Of a stretch of DNA of 64,000 bases, positions 23,219 to 34,383 are shown piece by piece (within the stretch, counting starts at the first letter, position 1; each line of letters begins with the position of its first letter). The stretch lies in contig JAUIRK010000570.1 in assembly GCA_030549495.1 (NCBI GenBank), forward strand, positions 482,501 to 546,500, given 5' to 3'. The translations under genes and the position numbers were made by a program. Source of the stretch: Nectonema munidae. Taxonomy: Eukaryota; Nematomorpha; Nectonematoida; Nectonematidae. The notes under the pieces are model-generated. The model did no database searches and was not told the origin of the DNA. It worked only from the letters and a program-made list of their open reading frames with translations.

Positions 23219-26200
23219 ATGTCGAATAATTCAATTATTAATGTAGTTGAACAAAGTTCCCTTAAATGGATATTTGTTGGTGGAAAAGGCGGTGTCGGTA
23301 AAACAACATGTAGCTCTAGCTTAGCTATCCAGTTAGCAAAAAAAAGAAAAAATGTTATATTAATTTCTACCGACCCTGCGCATAATATTTCTGATGCGTT
23401 TAGACAAAAGTTTTCAAAAGTTCCTACTAAAGTCAATGGAATTGACAACTTATATGCGATGGAAATAGATCCTAATGCGAATTATAAAGAATCATCAACT
23501 AAGGATATGGCTGGTGAATTTACTGCAGCAGAATCTGATGTACTTTCTCTAGGTATAGAGTATACTTTTTTACTATTGAGTAATGTTACCGTGGGGTGTT
23601 TTCATTGAGAAAACATAATTGCGCCGTTTGTATCTAAATGAGGCTTCATTTAATACTGTATCGAACCGAAGACCTTGAATATATCGAATAAATATTAATT
23701 AAATATTAGCTCAGCATACGCCTGGAATAATTTAGTGAATAAAAAAGAATAGTGATAGATTCATAGTTTAACTCTTTCAGCATTGGTTTTAAAAATTATT
23801 CTTCCCCTTTTCTTGAATGGATATGGTTTTTGTTTTGTGGATCCGTGGTGAATCTTTGTGATTGAAAGGATTAATACTTTCCAAAATATCCTTATGATGA
23901 AATAAAAGTTAAGCAAAGCTTCTTTGTATCTTCACATCTCGTTTAGATTTTAACTTTTTTTTAGATTATTAATTAACTAATAGAGTTCTTTTTTTAGAGG
24001 GCTAGTATGAAAAATATAGAAAAGTCTTAGAAAAATTAATGTTCAACGAATTAAGTACAAACCATTTTTAACACGTCTCAAATCTTCATCAACTTCTTTA
24101 TTACTTTGCTTAAAGTTAGGTCATCTGCATACAATAGAAATTCATAATTATTACAGGGATTACACGCATCTGAATAGTGAAACGTATAGTTCTCAATATC
24201 CAGACTTAACGAACTCTACACATTTAACATGGTGAAAAATAATTACTTATTCAAATGCTTTCGTATCTGCCAAATAAATAAGAGGACATAGAAGTGAGGT
24301 TAATAGTCTTTATCAAATTACGATATGCTTTAGAATCCAATTGTCTAAAGGTGCGGCCAACCCATAGAACATGCGCCAAAATTGGCGCATGTTGTATTCA
24401 AGAATGGCGCATAGTATAAATCTCCCATTCAAAATACCTGCATATTTAATTCCAAACTTCAATAAATTTTATAATAAATTGATTTTCAAATTAAAATTTT
24501 AATTTTGAAAATTCGCAATTTTGTAGTTGTGGGTAAATCATAAAAAAATTTATCTATAAAAATAACTTGTCAATATAAACTTTTTAGAAAGCTTTAATTT
24601 AGAATTTATTTTTAATTATAATAGTCTTAATGAATTAAATTGAAGTTGAAGTTATTCATCACAAATGGAAAAATTAGATCTAAGCAAATTTGAAATAACA
24701 ATATAAAAATGTATGCACGTTTACAATGCATTCAGAATAATTAAAGTTATTCTAAGAGTCGTTTTAGCGATTTTGAAGAAAAAAGTCTTGACGGAAAGGT
24801 TTGTAAGAAACAAGGAAGTTTGCACAAAAAATATGTCCTACATTCAGATGTGAACAAGCTTTTTATTCAATGATAATGTAAATCATGATTAAGAGATTCA
24901 AACTTGAATAGTTGTTTAACTCTTTCTTTTACTGAAACTAACTCCAAATTTCATTAGCATAGTGAGATCAAATCTATTTCAAAAATCTCATTAATTTCAT
25001 GTTTATTGTTTAGTTTTTTTATTTTGCAATGATTATTATGGGAAAGTTTAAAGTCCAAAAATCAACCCATTTTAAACTTTTAAAAGTATATTTAGAAATA
25101 GAAAGAAAGATAAATTTTTCGCGCCTCGTAATTTAGAATTAACTTTTAAATAAAAAAGGTTGACCACTCCTTAGACTCTAGATAAATCTAGAAAAATAGT
25201 AATAATTTAAGCTTTGAGTCAAAAAGCCGATGGACAAAATTAACAAAGTTAGTTAAATAAGACTTTGGGAAACTAAATTGTTTAAAATAATTCCCAAATT
25301 TATGAATGAAAACTCTTAAATATTTTTAAAAATAAATGGTTTCGTCTATAATTAGATAAATAACATCTATTAGTCTTTTTAAAAATTTGTACAATTGCAT
25401 TTGTTTTAAAACTATATAAGAGCTGTATCCGATATCAAGATTTGTTCTGTAGATATTAAGGGTCAACTGTTCGGGATATTATGAGGACCGAAGTATGAAC
25501 AGGATGTGTGACACTTATCAAAGTTATTTTTCTTCAAATAGTACATTTCAATTTTTCACTACAATAAATACGCCAGCGTCCATATGTTCAATGTTGCAAA
25601 ATTTTACTTTACGAATAAAAATGCTAATATCAAAGAAAGTAGACCAAAAAGTATATACCTTTGATTATGTATTTTAACCAAGTTACAGAAGATTTCATAA
25701 TCAAATCAAATTTTATAAATATAGATCGATCACAAAATTTTCGTAATAAAGATTATTTTACATAGATCTTTAAAATTCTCATTTTCGAAATATCTACGAA
25801 TTTTATGAAGAAAACAGAATCTTAGTTGCAATAATCACCTCATAGATCTAAAATATTTTACTTTCATTTATTCCAGTAAAATTGGAAAGTTAATCCAAAA
25901 ATTCAAATTCTACCTTCAAGTATTTTTTTAATTAATTTCTTTTTTACATATACATAATTTTTGAACTGAGTTGAGTGCATTAGATTTCATTGAAAAAGTA
26001 AAAATCTTTAGTTCATAGATGTTTTTTAACTTTTAGGTAAATCGATGCTTCAAGAGTTTGTTGGTTCCCTTCCTGGCATTGATGAGATCATGGGTTACTC
26101 AGAAGTGATGAAACTGGTGAAAAGCATGGACTTTGATGTTGTGGTGTTTGATACTGCTCCCACTGGCCACACACTGCGTCTCCTCTACTTCCCGACTCTA

Positions 26201-26695
26201 GTTGAAAAGAGTTTATCAAAACTAATGCAAATGAAGTCACAATTTGAAGGCTGCATTTCACAGATTTCTAGCATGTTGGGCTTGCAAAATTCTGAAGAGA
26301 GCATTTCAGAGAAGCTGGAATCTGCTTTAGAAACGATTAAATTGATTAATAAACAATTCAAAGACCCTTCCATGACGACGTTTGTAGGAGTTTGCATTGC
26401 CGAGTTCTTGTCTCTGTATGAAACAGAGCGCTTAGTTCAAGAACTCAGCAGCTATGGCATTGACATTCACAATATCATAGTGAATCAAATCATCCCAAAA
26501 AATGAGACGTTAGATTCTGCAAGATGCAACTTGTGTAACTCGAGAAGGAAAATGCAAGATAAGTATTTGGAGCAAATTTCCATACTCTATGAAGAATTTT
26601 GTGTCATTAAATTACCACTCTTAGACAGAGAAGTCAGAGGAGTTGAAGAGTTAAACAAGTTTTCTCTTCGATTAATCAATCCCTCAGATGTTTAA
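23219..26695 (+). CDS. GET3: GET3/TRC40 (ASNA1) ATPase for tail-anchored proteins
   Basis: This cytosolic homodimeric ATPase receives tail-anchored membrane proteins and delivers them to the ER receptor. Two exons, 23219-23552 and 26037-26695, are joined by a phase-1 GT-AG intron of 2484 bp (CTAG|GTATAG ... TTTTAG|GTAAA) and give 330 residues, normal for the family. Visible motifs are the P-loop [10 protein letters not shown] (21-30), switch [11 protein letters not shown] (52-61), switch [14 protein letters not shown] (150-161), [14 protein letters not shown] (231-244), the zinc CxxC pair C275/C278 that joins the dimer, and [10 protein letters not shown] (304-313). The joint restores the LGK-x-M-x-QE segment of the family. 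The substrate-binding helical region (about 170-210) is present. The start matches the family N-terminus ([13 protein letters not shown]). It converges on HYPK. Confidence 0.96.
24369..24392. repeat. Perfect 11-bp inverted repeat in the GET3 intron
   Basis: ACATGCGCCAA is followed by AA and then its exact reverse complement. A further partial arm (ATGGCGCAT) follows at about 24404. It is GC-rich inside an AT-rich intron. It could be the core of a small mobile element or a structured RNA segment; neither is proven. Confidence 0.5.
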
Positions 26696-26699
26696 TAAA
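26694..26699 (+). terminator. Poly(A) signal AATAAA overlapping the GET3 stop codon
   Basis: The TAA stop (26693-26695) runs into AATAAA. If used, the 3' UTR would be only a few tens of bases long. No other AATAAA stands out in the next 200 bases. Confidence 0.5.
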
Positions 26700-27407
26700 T
26701 TTTTCATGTGGACTTTTCAAATATGTCGATATATTTCTTATCACTGTACAATGTACATAAACATCTGTCATTCCCAGTGCACTCTCAACTTTTACATAGT
26801 TAATTAATGCAAATTTAACAAATATTTTTTGATAATTTCACATTTAATTTCAACAGACAAGTAAATATCTTTGCTATGAGAACACTCTTTAAATTTTGGA
26901 AGGACAATCATTTTAGATTTTTAAACCGCTTTTGACGTGAATTGATGGAGTTGTAAAAAATTGATCAGAACACGCCTGTTAAAAAATATAACCAAGGTTT
27001 AAGCTCCTATCTTAATAGTGTCAAGCAATTTTTTTTAAAAGTGGTGCAGCATGAAATAATGCAAAGGAGAGATGTTATTTTTTTATATAAAGTACACTTT
27101 TTCAATCATTTTTAATCAAAGTTTATTTTCTAAAAATGGAGTGTAGTTATGTTGCTAATAAATGCATTAAATTATCATAGCTTTGACTATTGAAACATTT
27201 TTGGTCTCTCTTCTTTATCGTTTTCTGACGAAAAACTTATAATGCCTTTTGTATATTCCATTAAGAACACTTTTTATTTTGTGTTATAAAATGCTTCTCC
27301 TCATAAGCTTTCAAGTTATTTAAAATCTTTAAAAGTGTTTCATATGAAAGTACTGTTTTCAAAATATCAAAAATACAAAAACAAAGTATACGAACTGTGA
27401 GGCAAAA
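26700..27407. other. Spacer between the convergent GET3 and HYPK genes
   Basis: AT-rich, with no open frame of note, no repeat shared with the rest of the window and no RNA-like structure that I can support. Confidence 0.4.
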
Positions 27408-27413
27408 TTTATT
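27408..27413 (-). terminator. Poly(A) signal AATAAA for HYPK
   Basis: AATAAA on the minus strand about 44 nt past the HYPK stop codon. Confidence 0.5.
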
Positions 27414-27456
27414 GAGATATGCGACGCATATTAATCAGAATAGAAAAAGACACATG

Positions 27457-30400
27457 CTATGCATTTATTAAAGACTTGAGAGTTTTGTATACGTCGCCTT
27501 GCTCTTTAATTAAAGCTTTTTCTGCCACTGTTTTTGAAATATCCATTTGATCTGCCTATTCAAAAAAAGCAAGATAAAAATTGTTTTGAGCATCCTCCCT
27601 AAAACAACTCACCACAAACTCGATGTCTTCTTTACGGAGTTTAACAGAAGTAGCTTCACTTTCTTTAACTTCATGGTATTGTGCGCTACTATTGCTCAAC
27701 ATGGACATCGCCTAAATTAGTTGTTATTAATTGCATACAAATGAATATAACGAAAACTCGAGTAGATAACTATGCCAACACTCTGATAAGCAAATGTTTG
27801 CATTGAGCAAGATGTAGTATATAAATGAATAATTCTATTCTTGCTTTAATGTAAAAAATGTTCTGTATCTATGTGGTATTTTGATTCAAGCATACCATTA
27901 GATCAAGAACTTGGCTGCTTGAAATAAATCTTGAATACTTTATTTCGGATAACTACAAACTAGCTAACAAAAACTACTTTTGTATTTGTCTGATAATTTT
28001 AACGAATAATATAAACTCTGTATTCTGTAGAAATAAACAAGTGACTCATTGACCAGGGATAGTACCAATAACATTCGGGAGCTTTATTACATGCGATTAA
28101 TAGTGATCATTGTCTCTCCATTTCCAAATGGAAAAGTCTCAGACAAATAAAATAAGGCGTAATTATGATACTTAAAGTCGAATATCTTATTAATTGAAAA
28201 TCTATTTTTTTCTAATATGTGAGATGCCCTATCGAGAGCATAATAAAACTGCAAAATGGGATGAATTTAGCAAGTTCATGTTACAAATTATACTTTCAAA
28301 GAAATGCAAGAGTTTGAAAAAGGCTATAAATCTCCAAACTATTTGTTTTCGCTTGGACATCATATGTGGCATTTTTTTCTCTTGTAGAGCAAGAAGTTGT
28401 GATGCGATCATCTTGAAATTACAAACAATGTAATGAATTGATTCCTGAAATTATACGCAGGTATGGTGGGAATAGGAGCTAATAGTGCAAGTGTAATGTT
28501 GGGTAATAATGGCGGTGTCTTCAGTGGACGAAAATTATAAAAAAATAATTTCGCTCCCTCTAAAATTTGGAGGATGTACGTATCTGGAATTGGTGTATTA
28601 AAAGAGTTAAATCTTTGTGATATTTAGCTTGGTTATTAATTAAAAAAAAATGGATAAACAATTTTGTGCTTTTACCATAGGTATGTTTAGTCGCTAAATT
28701 CGAGGTTAAAAGTGTTCTATCAACATTTCCAAAGTAAGGTAAAAGAAAGCATGCTAAGACTGACTTTACACAAATTTTTGTTACCCGAATTTCCCCATCA
28801 CATCTCAAACTTATCCCCTCATCAAAAAATTTTTTTCGGTCATGTGACATTCTAATATATTATATAGATTGGTCTAATATCTATTCGACCAGGAGCACAC
28901 ATCTAGCAGAGCACGGAAGACAGGGGCGCACATCCGGAGAGGGGGGGGGGGGGGGGGGGGCTAAAATGCCCTTTGCCCCCCCCCCCCCCCCTCCCCCCAA
29001 TAATTTTCTATAAATATGAGTTGCTTTAAGCTTGTTTATAAAACATGCATGATGATCGCATTATAGGATGTAATGATCATTTCTCATCTGTCACGGTGAT
29101 TCTATTTCTCCTTCTGTCTCCTCTGTTTTTCTCTTCCGCTTTGCTAAAACTCAATCACTCCAGCTCTCTTCTCTCATTCAAGCTCTCTTCTCTTGTTCAA
29201 GCTGTCCTATCTCATTCAGCTCTCTTCTCTCTAATTTGTATTTAGAGTTAAATTAAAAATAATTTTATTTTATCTCATTAAAAATTTGTTTTTAGCGAAA
29301 TATAAGTTTAATATTTTCATAACCTTTTTTCATGGTACCAAAATTCAGCTATTTAAATTAATCACAGAGATTTTTGGTAAAAATGTAGTTCCATCAATAC
29401 ACCAAACCTTTTGCAAAAATAAAAATTTGTTTGTTTTAAATAAGAGAAAAATAGTTTTCAATCATTACAATTTTATATCAATGAATATTGTCAGATTTGA
29501 GTTAAAAATTTTTTTTCCAAAGGTCACTTTTAATCTTTATCAGTATATAATACGTTTCTTACAATTTGTAACATTTGAAAACTTTAATTTTTTCAATAGC
29601 TATTTAGGAATGAATATTTTGGCTAGCTATTCAGTTTTAAAGCAAAAATACTCTATTTGTTTAATATTTAAGCAGAGATATTTTTATAATGTTAAATTTT
29701 GTAAGTAAGACTACATAATTTATTAAATCATTTTTTTAAGAAAATTTGTTGATTATTATAATAAAAATATAATATCGAAACAAAATGTTTCAGCTGTTAA
29801 AAATGTACTTTATCTATTTATGACAGCTGTAAGAATTTTATTTGTAGACAGAGAAATAGTCAAAAAACGCAATGATTTTCTTGTTCTCGTATACTATGAT
29901 TTTTATAATTTATGTTAGTTTAAATGATTTTTTTTTATGATTTTGTGTTCTTAGACTTAAATAATTTTATGAAAAGTGATTAAACTATCGTTTTTTGTAT
30001 ACTATGATTCCTTACAAAATATAAAAAATACAAGCGTTACCAAATCATCCTATAAGGGTTAGCTACTTCAACGTTGGCTTTTTCTGCTTATAAAAACTTG
30101 AAAATATCAAATAAACTATCTTATTTTTTATGCCTCCTAATATTTTGAAATTATTCTGAGAACAGACAGATTCATTTTAAAAGTGTGAAAATTGCTTTAT
30201 TAGTTTATTTTGTTTCCTTTTATGTCAAACTATGAACAAATTGGTATCGATGAGGAATCGAACCCAGAGGCTGAGTCCATCATCTCAACTAACCTGCCAT
30301 GCCACCCATAGAGTGGATACATCAAATTAGTTAACTTTTAAATTATTTTTGAATGATGCTGAGAAAAATGAAGTAATGCAATCTTAATTTATTGTTTGCA

Positions 30401-31145
30401 CAATTTTATCTTTATTTTATATCTTTTTTTTGAGAGTGTAACTAACTTATTCTTATACACTAAAAAGAATGAAAAAATTCAAATATAGTTCTGTTTTACA
30501 TTTTTGATAGAAATTACCTCAGAAAAGTTATGTAATTTGGATGTGTTTTTTTTTAATTTATTTTTCTCAATAAAACATTTTTTAAGAAGAAGAAAAAGAA
30601 CAACTGAAAATTAATGAATGTTTTTTTTCATTCAATAAAATTTTCAATTTTTTTATTGTTAATTGATATCTTTACCTCTTTTCTACACATAATTTAGAGA
30701 TGGTACGCATCTATTTGAAGTGAGAAAGAAAGAGTTATAAATCCTCATTCATTGTTGACGTTAAGCTTAATAGGGCGGGGGTTAAAATTTACTTTAAGCT
30801 TAATTAAGAATGAAATAGAATAGACAAAAGAGGAGTAGGAATTCAGAAAAATTTGTTGTCTTTTTTAGAAGACGCTTGAAAGTTTTTTGACACCTAAAAT
30901 GATTAAAAAAATTCAATCTGCAAGCCCCTTACATTACAGTGTTAGACATATTTAACTAAGAAAGGATGAAAAAACTTAAATATCAAAATTATAGGATGAA
31001 CTTAAGCTTTAAAGAACATTACATTTGAAAGATTTTGAGAGGATATTTCCTTCTCCTCAGAGTAATCAGTCACTTTTTCAAGGTCTGCAGCTCCAGAATC
31101 ATGCTTTCTATTTTTGGACTCTGTATTTGCAAAATCTTGGCTCAT
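27457..31145 (-). CDS. HYPK: HYPK, NatA-binding nascent-chain chaperone
   Basis: HYPK binds and tunes the NatA N-terminal acetyltransferase at the ribosome and has a UBA-like C-terminal domain. Three exons on the minus strand, 31023-31145, 27613-27711 and 27457-27555, join in phase 0 to give 106 residues; the human protein has about 120-130. Exon 1 holds KHDSGAADLEKVTDYSEEKE (14-33). Exon 2 starts AMSML and carries KLRKEDIEFV (65-74). Exon 3 gives ADQMDISKTVAEKALIK and ends LKSLINA, matching the UBA region. All four splice sites are GT-AG (donors GTAATG and GTGAGT). An in-frame TAA two codons before the ATG fixes the start. Intron 1 (3311 bp) holds a hAT-like element at 28921-30440. Each exon alone is too short to be noticed as an open frame. 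Confidence 0.93.
29130..29235. repeat. Pyrimidine-rich minisatellite inside hAT-like copy 3
   Basis: Repeats of roughly 20 bp built from TCATTCAAGCTCTCTTCTC. The same array, with different spacing, lies at 38310-38396 in copy B. Confidence 0.6.
30225..30325 (-). repeat. tRNA-like SINE segment inside hAT-like copy 3
   Basis: The minus strand gives a perfect B box GGTTCGATTCC (30254-30264), with the TGGCATGGCAGG A-box-like block about 35-45 bp upstream. This is the best preserved pol III-like promoter of the three family copies. Confidence 0.55.
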
Positions 31146-32250
31146 GCTTTACTTCCCAATGTCAGAGGAAACACCAATTTCTGAAATTAAAACACTAAGC
31201 ATTATTATACAAGCAAAAATTGATTCACAAAAATTTGGAAATATATGAAAGTTTCACGATATATAAAATGAGTAGGAAGTTAGGAAAATTATTAAAACTA
31301 ATAAATTATAATAGAATAATTTATCATTCTCTTTTTTTTCATGCGATCCTTAGATTTGGTGTTTATCTTGCAAAATGGGATGTTGAGCTTGATTTCACTG
31401 AAATTAATTTTAATATCACCACTTTCACATTTATTTATGCGGTTTCTTTCAATACTTAAAATTTCATTTACTCCACTAAATCCCATTTCTACAATATGTG
31501 GAAAGGAATAAAAGTATCCTAGTCATTTCTGAATATTCTCTTTTTATATTTCTATTGAATCTGTACATCGAATTTTTTAATCCAATGAATTTTGCATTTT
31601 TCTTAGAGAATTTAAGTCATAGAAAAAAGTTTAAAGAAATTATATCACGTTAAATATTTTATAAAGCATATTCCAGCACTCTCTAAGCATTGCAAAACAC
31701 CGCTTTAGGGCCAATAGCACTGCTCTACCCGATGGATTCCCTTAGCAGTCTGTTTCGTATTCTCTCTTCATATTTATGATTTTATCATTCTCATCTCACA
31801 CCCTTTCTAAAACGCCATACAGACTGATCAAATTTGAATTGCACAGATACACACCACTTTACGAGTATTTTTCATCAATTATATTTAATTTACTTTTAAT
31901 TATAAGTAGAATGACCATCTTAACAAAATCAAACGAGTTTATCTTTTTACAGACAATAATTTTTCGATTGACAGACCAAACTCTTAATGAGGTTGCGTAA
32001 TCTGGGGACCAATAGCATTTTTCTTTATATCCAATACCATTTATATTTTTCTTCTTTCATTGGAATAAATATCTTGTCAAAAGATAGTTTCTACATATTC
32101 TCATTTTTACCACGACATATGTATCAAATCTAAACCTCCTTCACTGTATAAATTATACCTTACTTTACTTCTAAATGAGTTTAGAGAGGGGGGGGGGGGG
32201 GGTTGCAAAATATCTTGAAGTATATACATCAGTAGTAAATATTTGATTAA
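31146..32250. other. Region upstream of HYPK; no recognised gene
   Basis: The HYPK promoter should lie in the first few hundred bases. The rest is AT-rich with chance frames only (for example 31776-32000). No transposon similarity within the window was seen. Confidence 0.4.
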
Positions 32251-33755
32251 TATTAGTGCTAGTGGGGGCGTAAAACGTCCCCTTCACTAAAAAATTAATT
32301 GTACAAAATTGGCTCAATCATATACCTTCAAATTTCGAGAATTTTCCTAAAATCGCTGGCTGCATCTTTTGATACCATTTGGTAGTTGAATGACACTTTC
32401 ATGGCAATCAAAATCAAAAATTAAAATTTTTCAGCAAAATTTTGACATTATATGTAGTTAACCTTATAACTTAGGGTCTATATTATATATACCTCGAAAT
32501 TTTATAATTATATACAGTTTTGAACGCATAACACTTTATATATTTAATTTTTTCAATAATCATGGCTATTTTTTGGAAAAAATTTTGATTGATGAGAAAT
32601 ATATATAATAAAATATTCCTTCAAATTTAACATTAAATATTGGTTTTTATACTAAATCTGCCATGCTGGTTTCATTTCGGGACTCTTTTTTTTACATTTA
32701 CGATATGAAAATAGCTATAAGTGTAAATCAAATTTGCAGTTTACTTCTGAAAATTGTCTCCAAAAACATTCCTTCAAATATATATTTTTATACCAAATCG
32801 ATCATGCTGGTTTCATTTCTGAACTAAGTTTTCACATTTTGAGGTCTTAAAATATCAGTCAGTGTCAATCAAATTTGCTGTTTACTTCTAAAAACTATCT
32901 TCAAAAATATTCTCTCTAATTTTACATGAAATATATGTTTTTATACCAATTCCAAATGTTCGATTTACGTCTAATGTCTACAGAAATATTTTTGAAATTT
33001 AAATAAAATATCGATTTTTATGCTAAATGGAGGATACTGGTTTCATTTTTGGACTTAGGTTTGGCATTTATGGTTTTAAAATACCTGAAAGCTTCAATCA
33101 GATTTGCGGTTTACTTCTAGATACTGTCTTCAAAAAAAATTTCAAAAAAATAAAATATCTGTTTTTATACCAAATCGATTATGCTTATTTTATTTCTGTA
33201 CTCCATTTTGGCTAATACGGTTAAAAAAATATCTGGAAGTGGGAATTGATTTAGTGATGTTCCTGAATCAGTTCTGCAAGATTTTTTCAAAAAATCGTTG
33301 TATATTAGATATATAGTAAAAATATACATTTTTTTGTATATTTTGGCCTATAATACTTGCTTCAATCATCTTGAGTATGAAATATTTATTTTAAACAAAA
33401 CGTATTATAAATTTTTTTGAAGATTAGTATAAGAGAAGGAAGCAACATGAAAACTAATTCAAAAGAGAACATGTGATCAAAAGAAATAATTAAAAAATAT
33501 ATGTATCTTGACTAAATGGAAGATCTACCATGTTCTAATGAACTAGGAAGTAGTGTAATGATCTAATATTGGATGCTTCAAAAAAGATTTTGCCCGTGAA
33601 AAAGAAGTTGCTCTTTTACAAATGAAAAATCTTTAATATGTTAAAATTTAGTCACTATCAAGACATTTTTTAATTTAAATTGAATTTATCCATCTTTTTC
33701 CTTTTGCGTCGAGAAGATCTTTTAGATGATGGTGAACAACTTTTTGATGCTTTTG
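32251..33755 (-). mobile_element. TTAA-type element, copy 3, inverted and truncated
   Basis: The sequence starts with the degraded terminus TATTAGTGCTAG and the GGGGGCGTAAAACG hairpin block, then follows copies 1 and 2 in reverse through array B and into the unique middle, ending near 33755 (equivalent to about 16135 in copy 2). The other half with array A is absent. Array-B units are fewer, and more diverged than those of copies 1 and 2. Confidence 0.75.
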
Positions 33756-34263
33756 AAAAAGTAATTTAGGATAAAGTTAGTTTTTGAATGCTATTGTTTT
33801 GGCCTTGATAAAAATGTTATGGACAAAATATTGTGAAAATCTTTTTGAAGACAATGTAAGAAAGCCACTAAACTATAAAAAGAAACCAATATAACACTTA
33901 AATATACTATGTTGAAGAAAAAGATCAAACATTTTGCGTTGCAACATAAGGAAGAGGCGTGTAAGATTGAGGACATCTTTCAATGATTATCAAAAATAGA
34001 CATTCACAAACGTCCTTGAAATATGGTGCATGTCATCACACTTTTAACATTAGTTATAGATAGAAAACTAATTAGTAGTGAAACAGTAATTTATAACTGA
34101 TGTTTATAAAGCTATTTTTTGAAAATTGAGTTGATGTCGCATAGTTATAAATTTTAAAGTCAAAATCGCATAATTATAAAAAGGCGGAGTCGAAGTCCCA
34201 AAATATTTTTCCGACTCAACAGCCCAGCTTCCAAATTTAATATATAAGAGAGTAAGAGTAAAA
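33756..34263. other. Spacer downstream of CASP; nothing recognised
   Basis: AT-rich, with no domain or repeat match within the window. Confidence 0.35.
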
Positions 34264-34269
34264 TTTATT
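34264..34269 (-). terminator. Poly(A) signal AATAAA for CASP
   Basis: AATAAA on the minus strand about 115 nt beyond the CASP stop; the first such hexamer downstream. Confidence 0.5.
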
Positions 34270-34383
34270 AAAATAATAAGATAAAATTGATCTCGTTTTC
34301 CAGGCATATGTTTGCAGGATGCTTCCCCACAAATAAAAGAAATGATGAATGTGTACAAAAATTGCTGCACGATCCCGCCTACC

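Larger units (their letters stand above)
28921..30440. mobile_element. Outer-family hAT-like element, copy 3, in HYPK intron 1
   Basis: It starts with CAGGGGCGCACATCC followed by long G and C tracts. From 29080 it is colinear with 38245-39600, and from 29865 also with the inverse of 18875-19482 interrupted only by small indels. The opposite terminus is missing, so this copy is truncated after the stretch shared with 39770-39850. The 140-codon frame at 29286-29708 is not conserved in the other copy and is taken as chance. Confidence 0.7.

Noticed and set aside
29286-29708. 140-codon plus-strand frame inside hAT-like copy 3
   Set aside because: The colinear stretch of copy B (38640-39035) has indels that break the frame, and the composition is Phe/Asn/Lys/Ile-rich as expected from AT-rich noncoding DNA.
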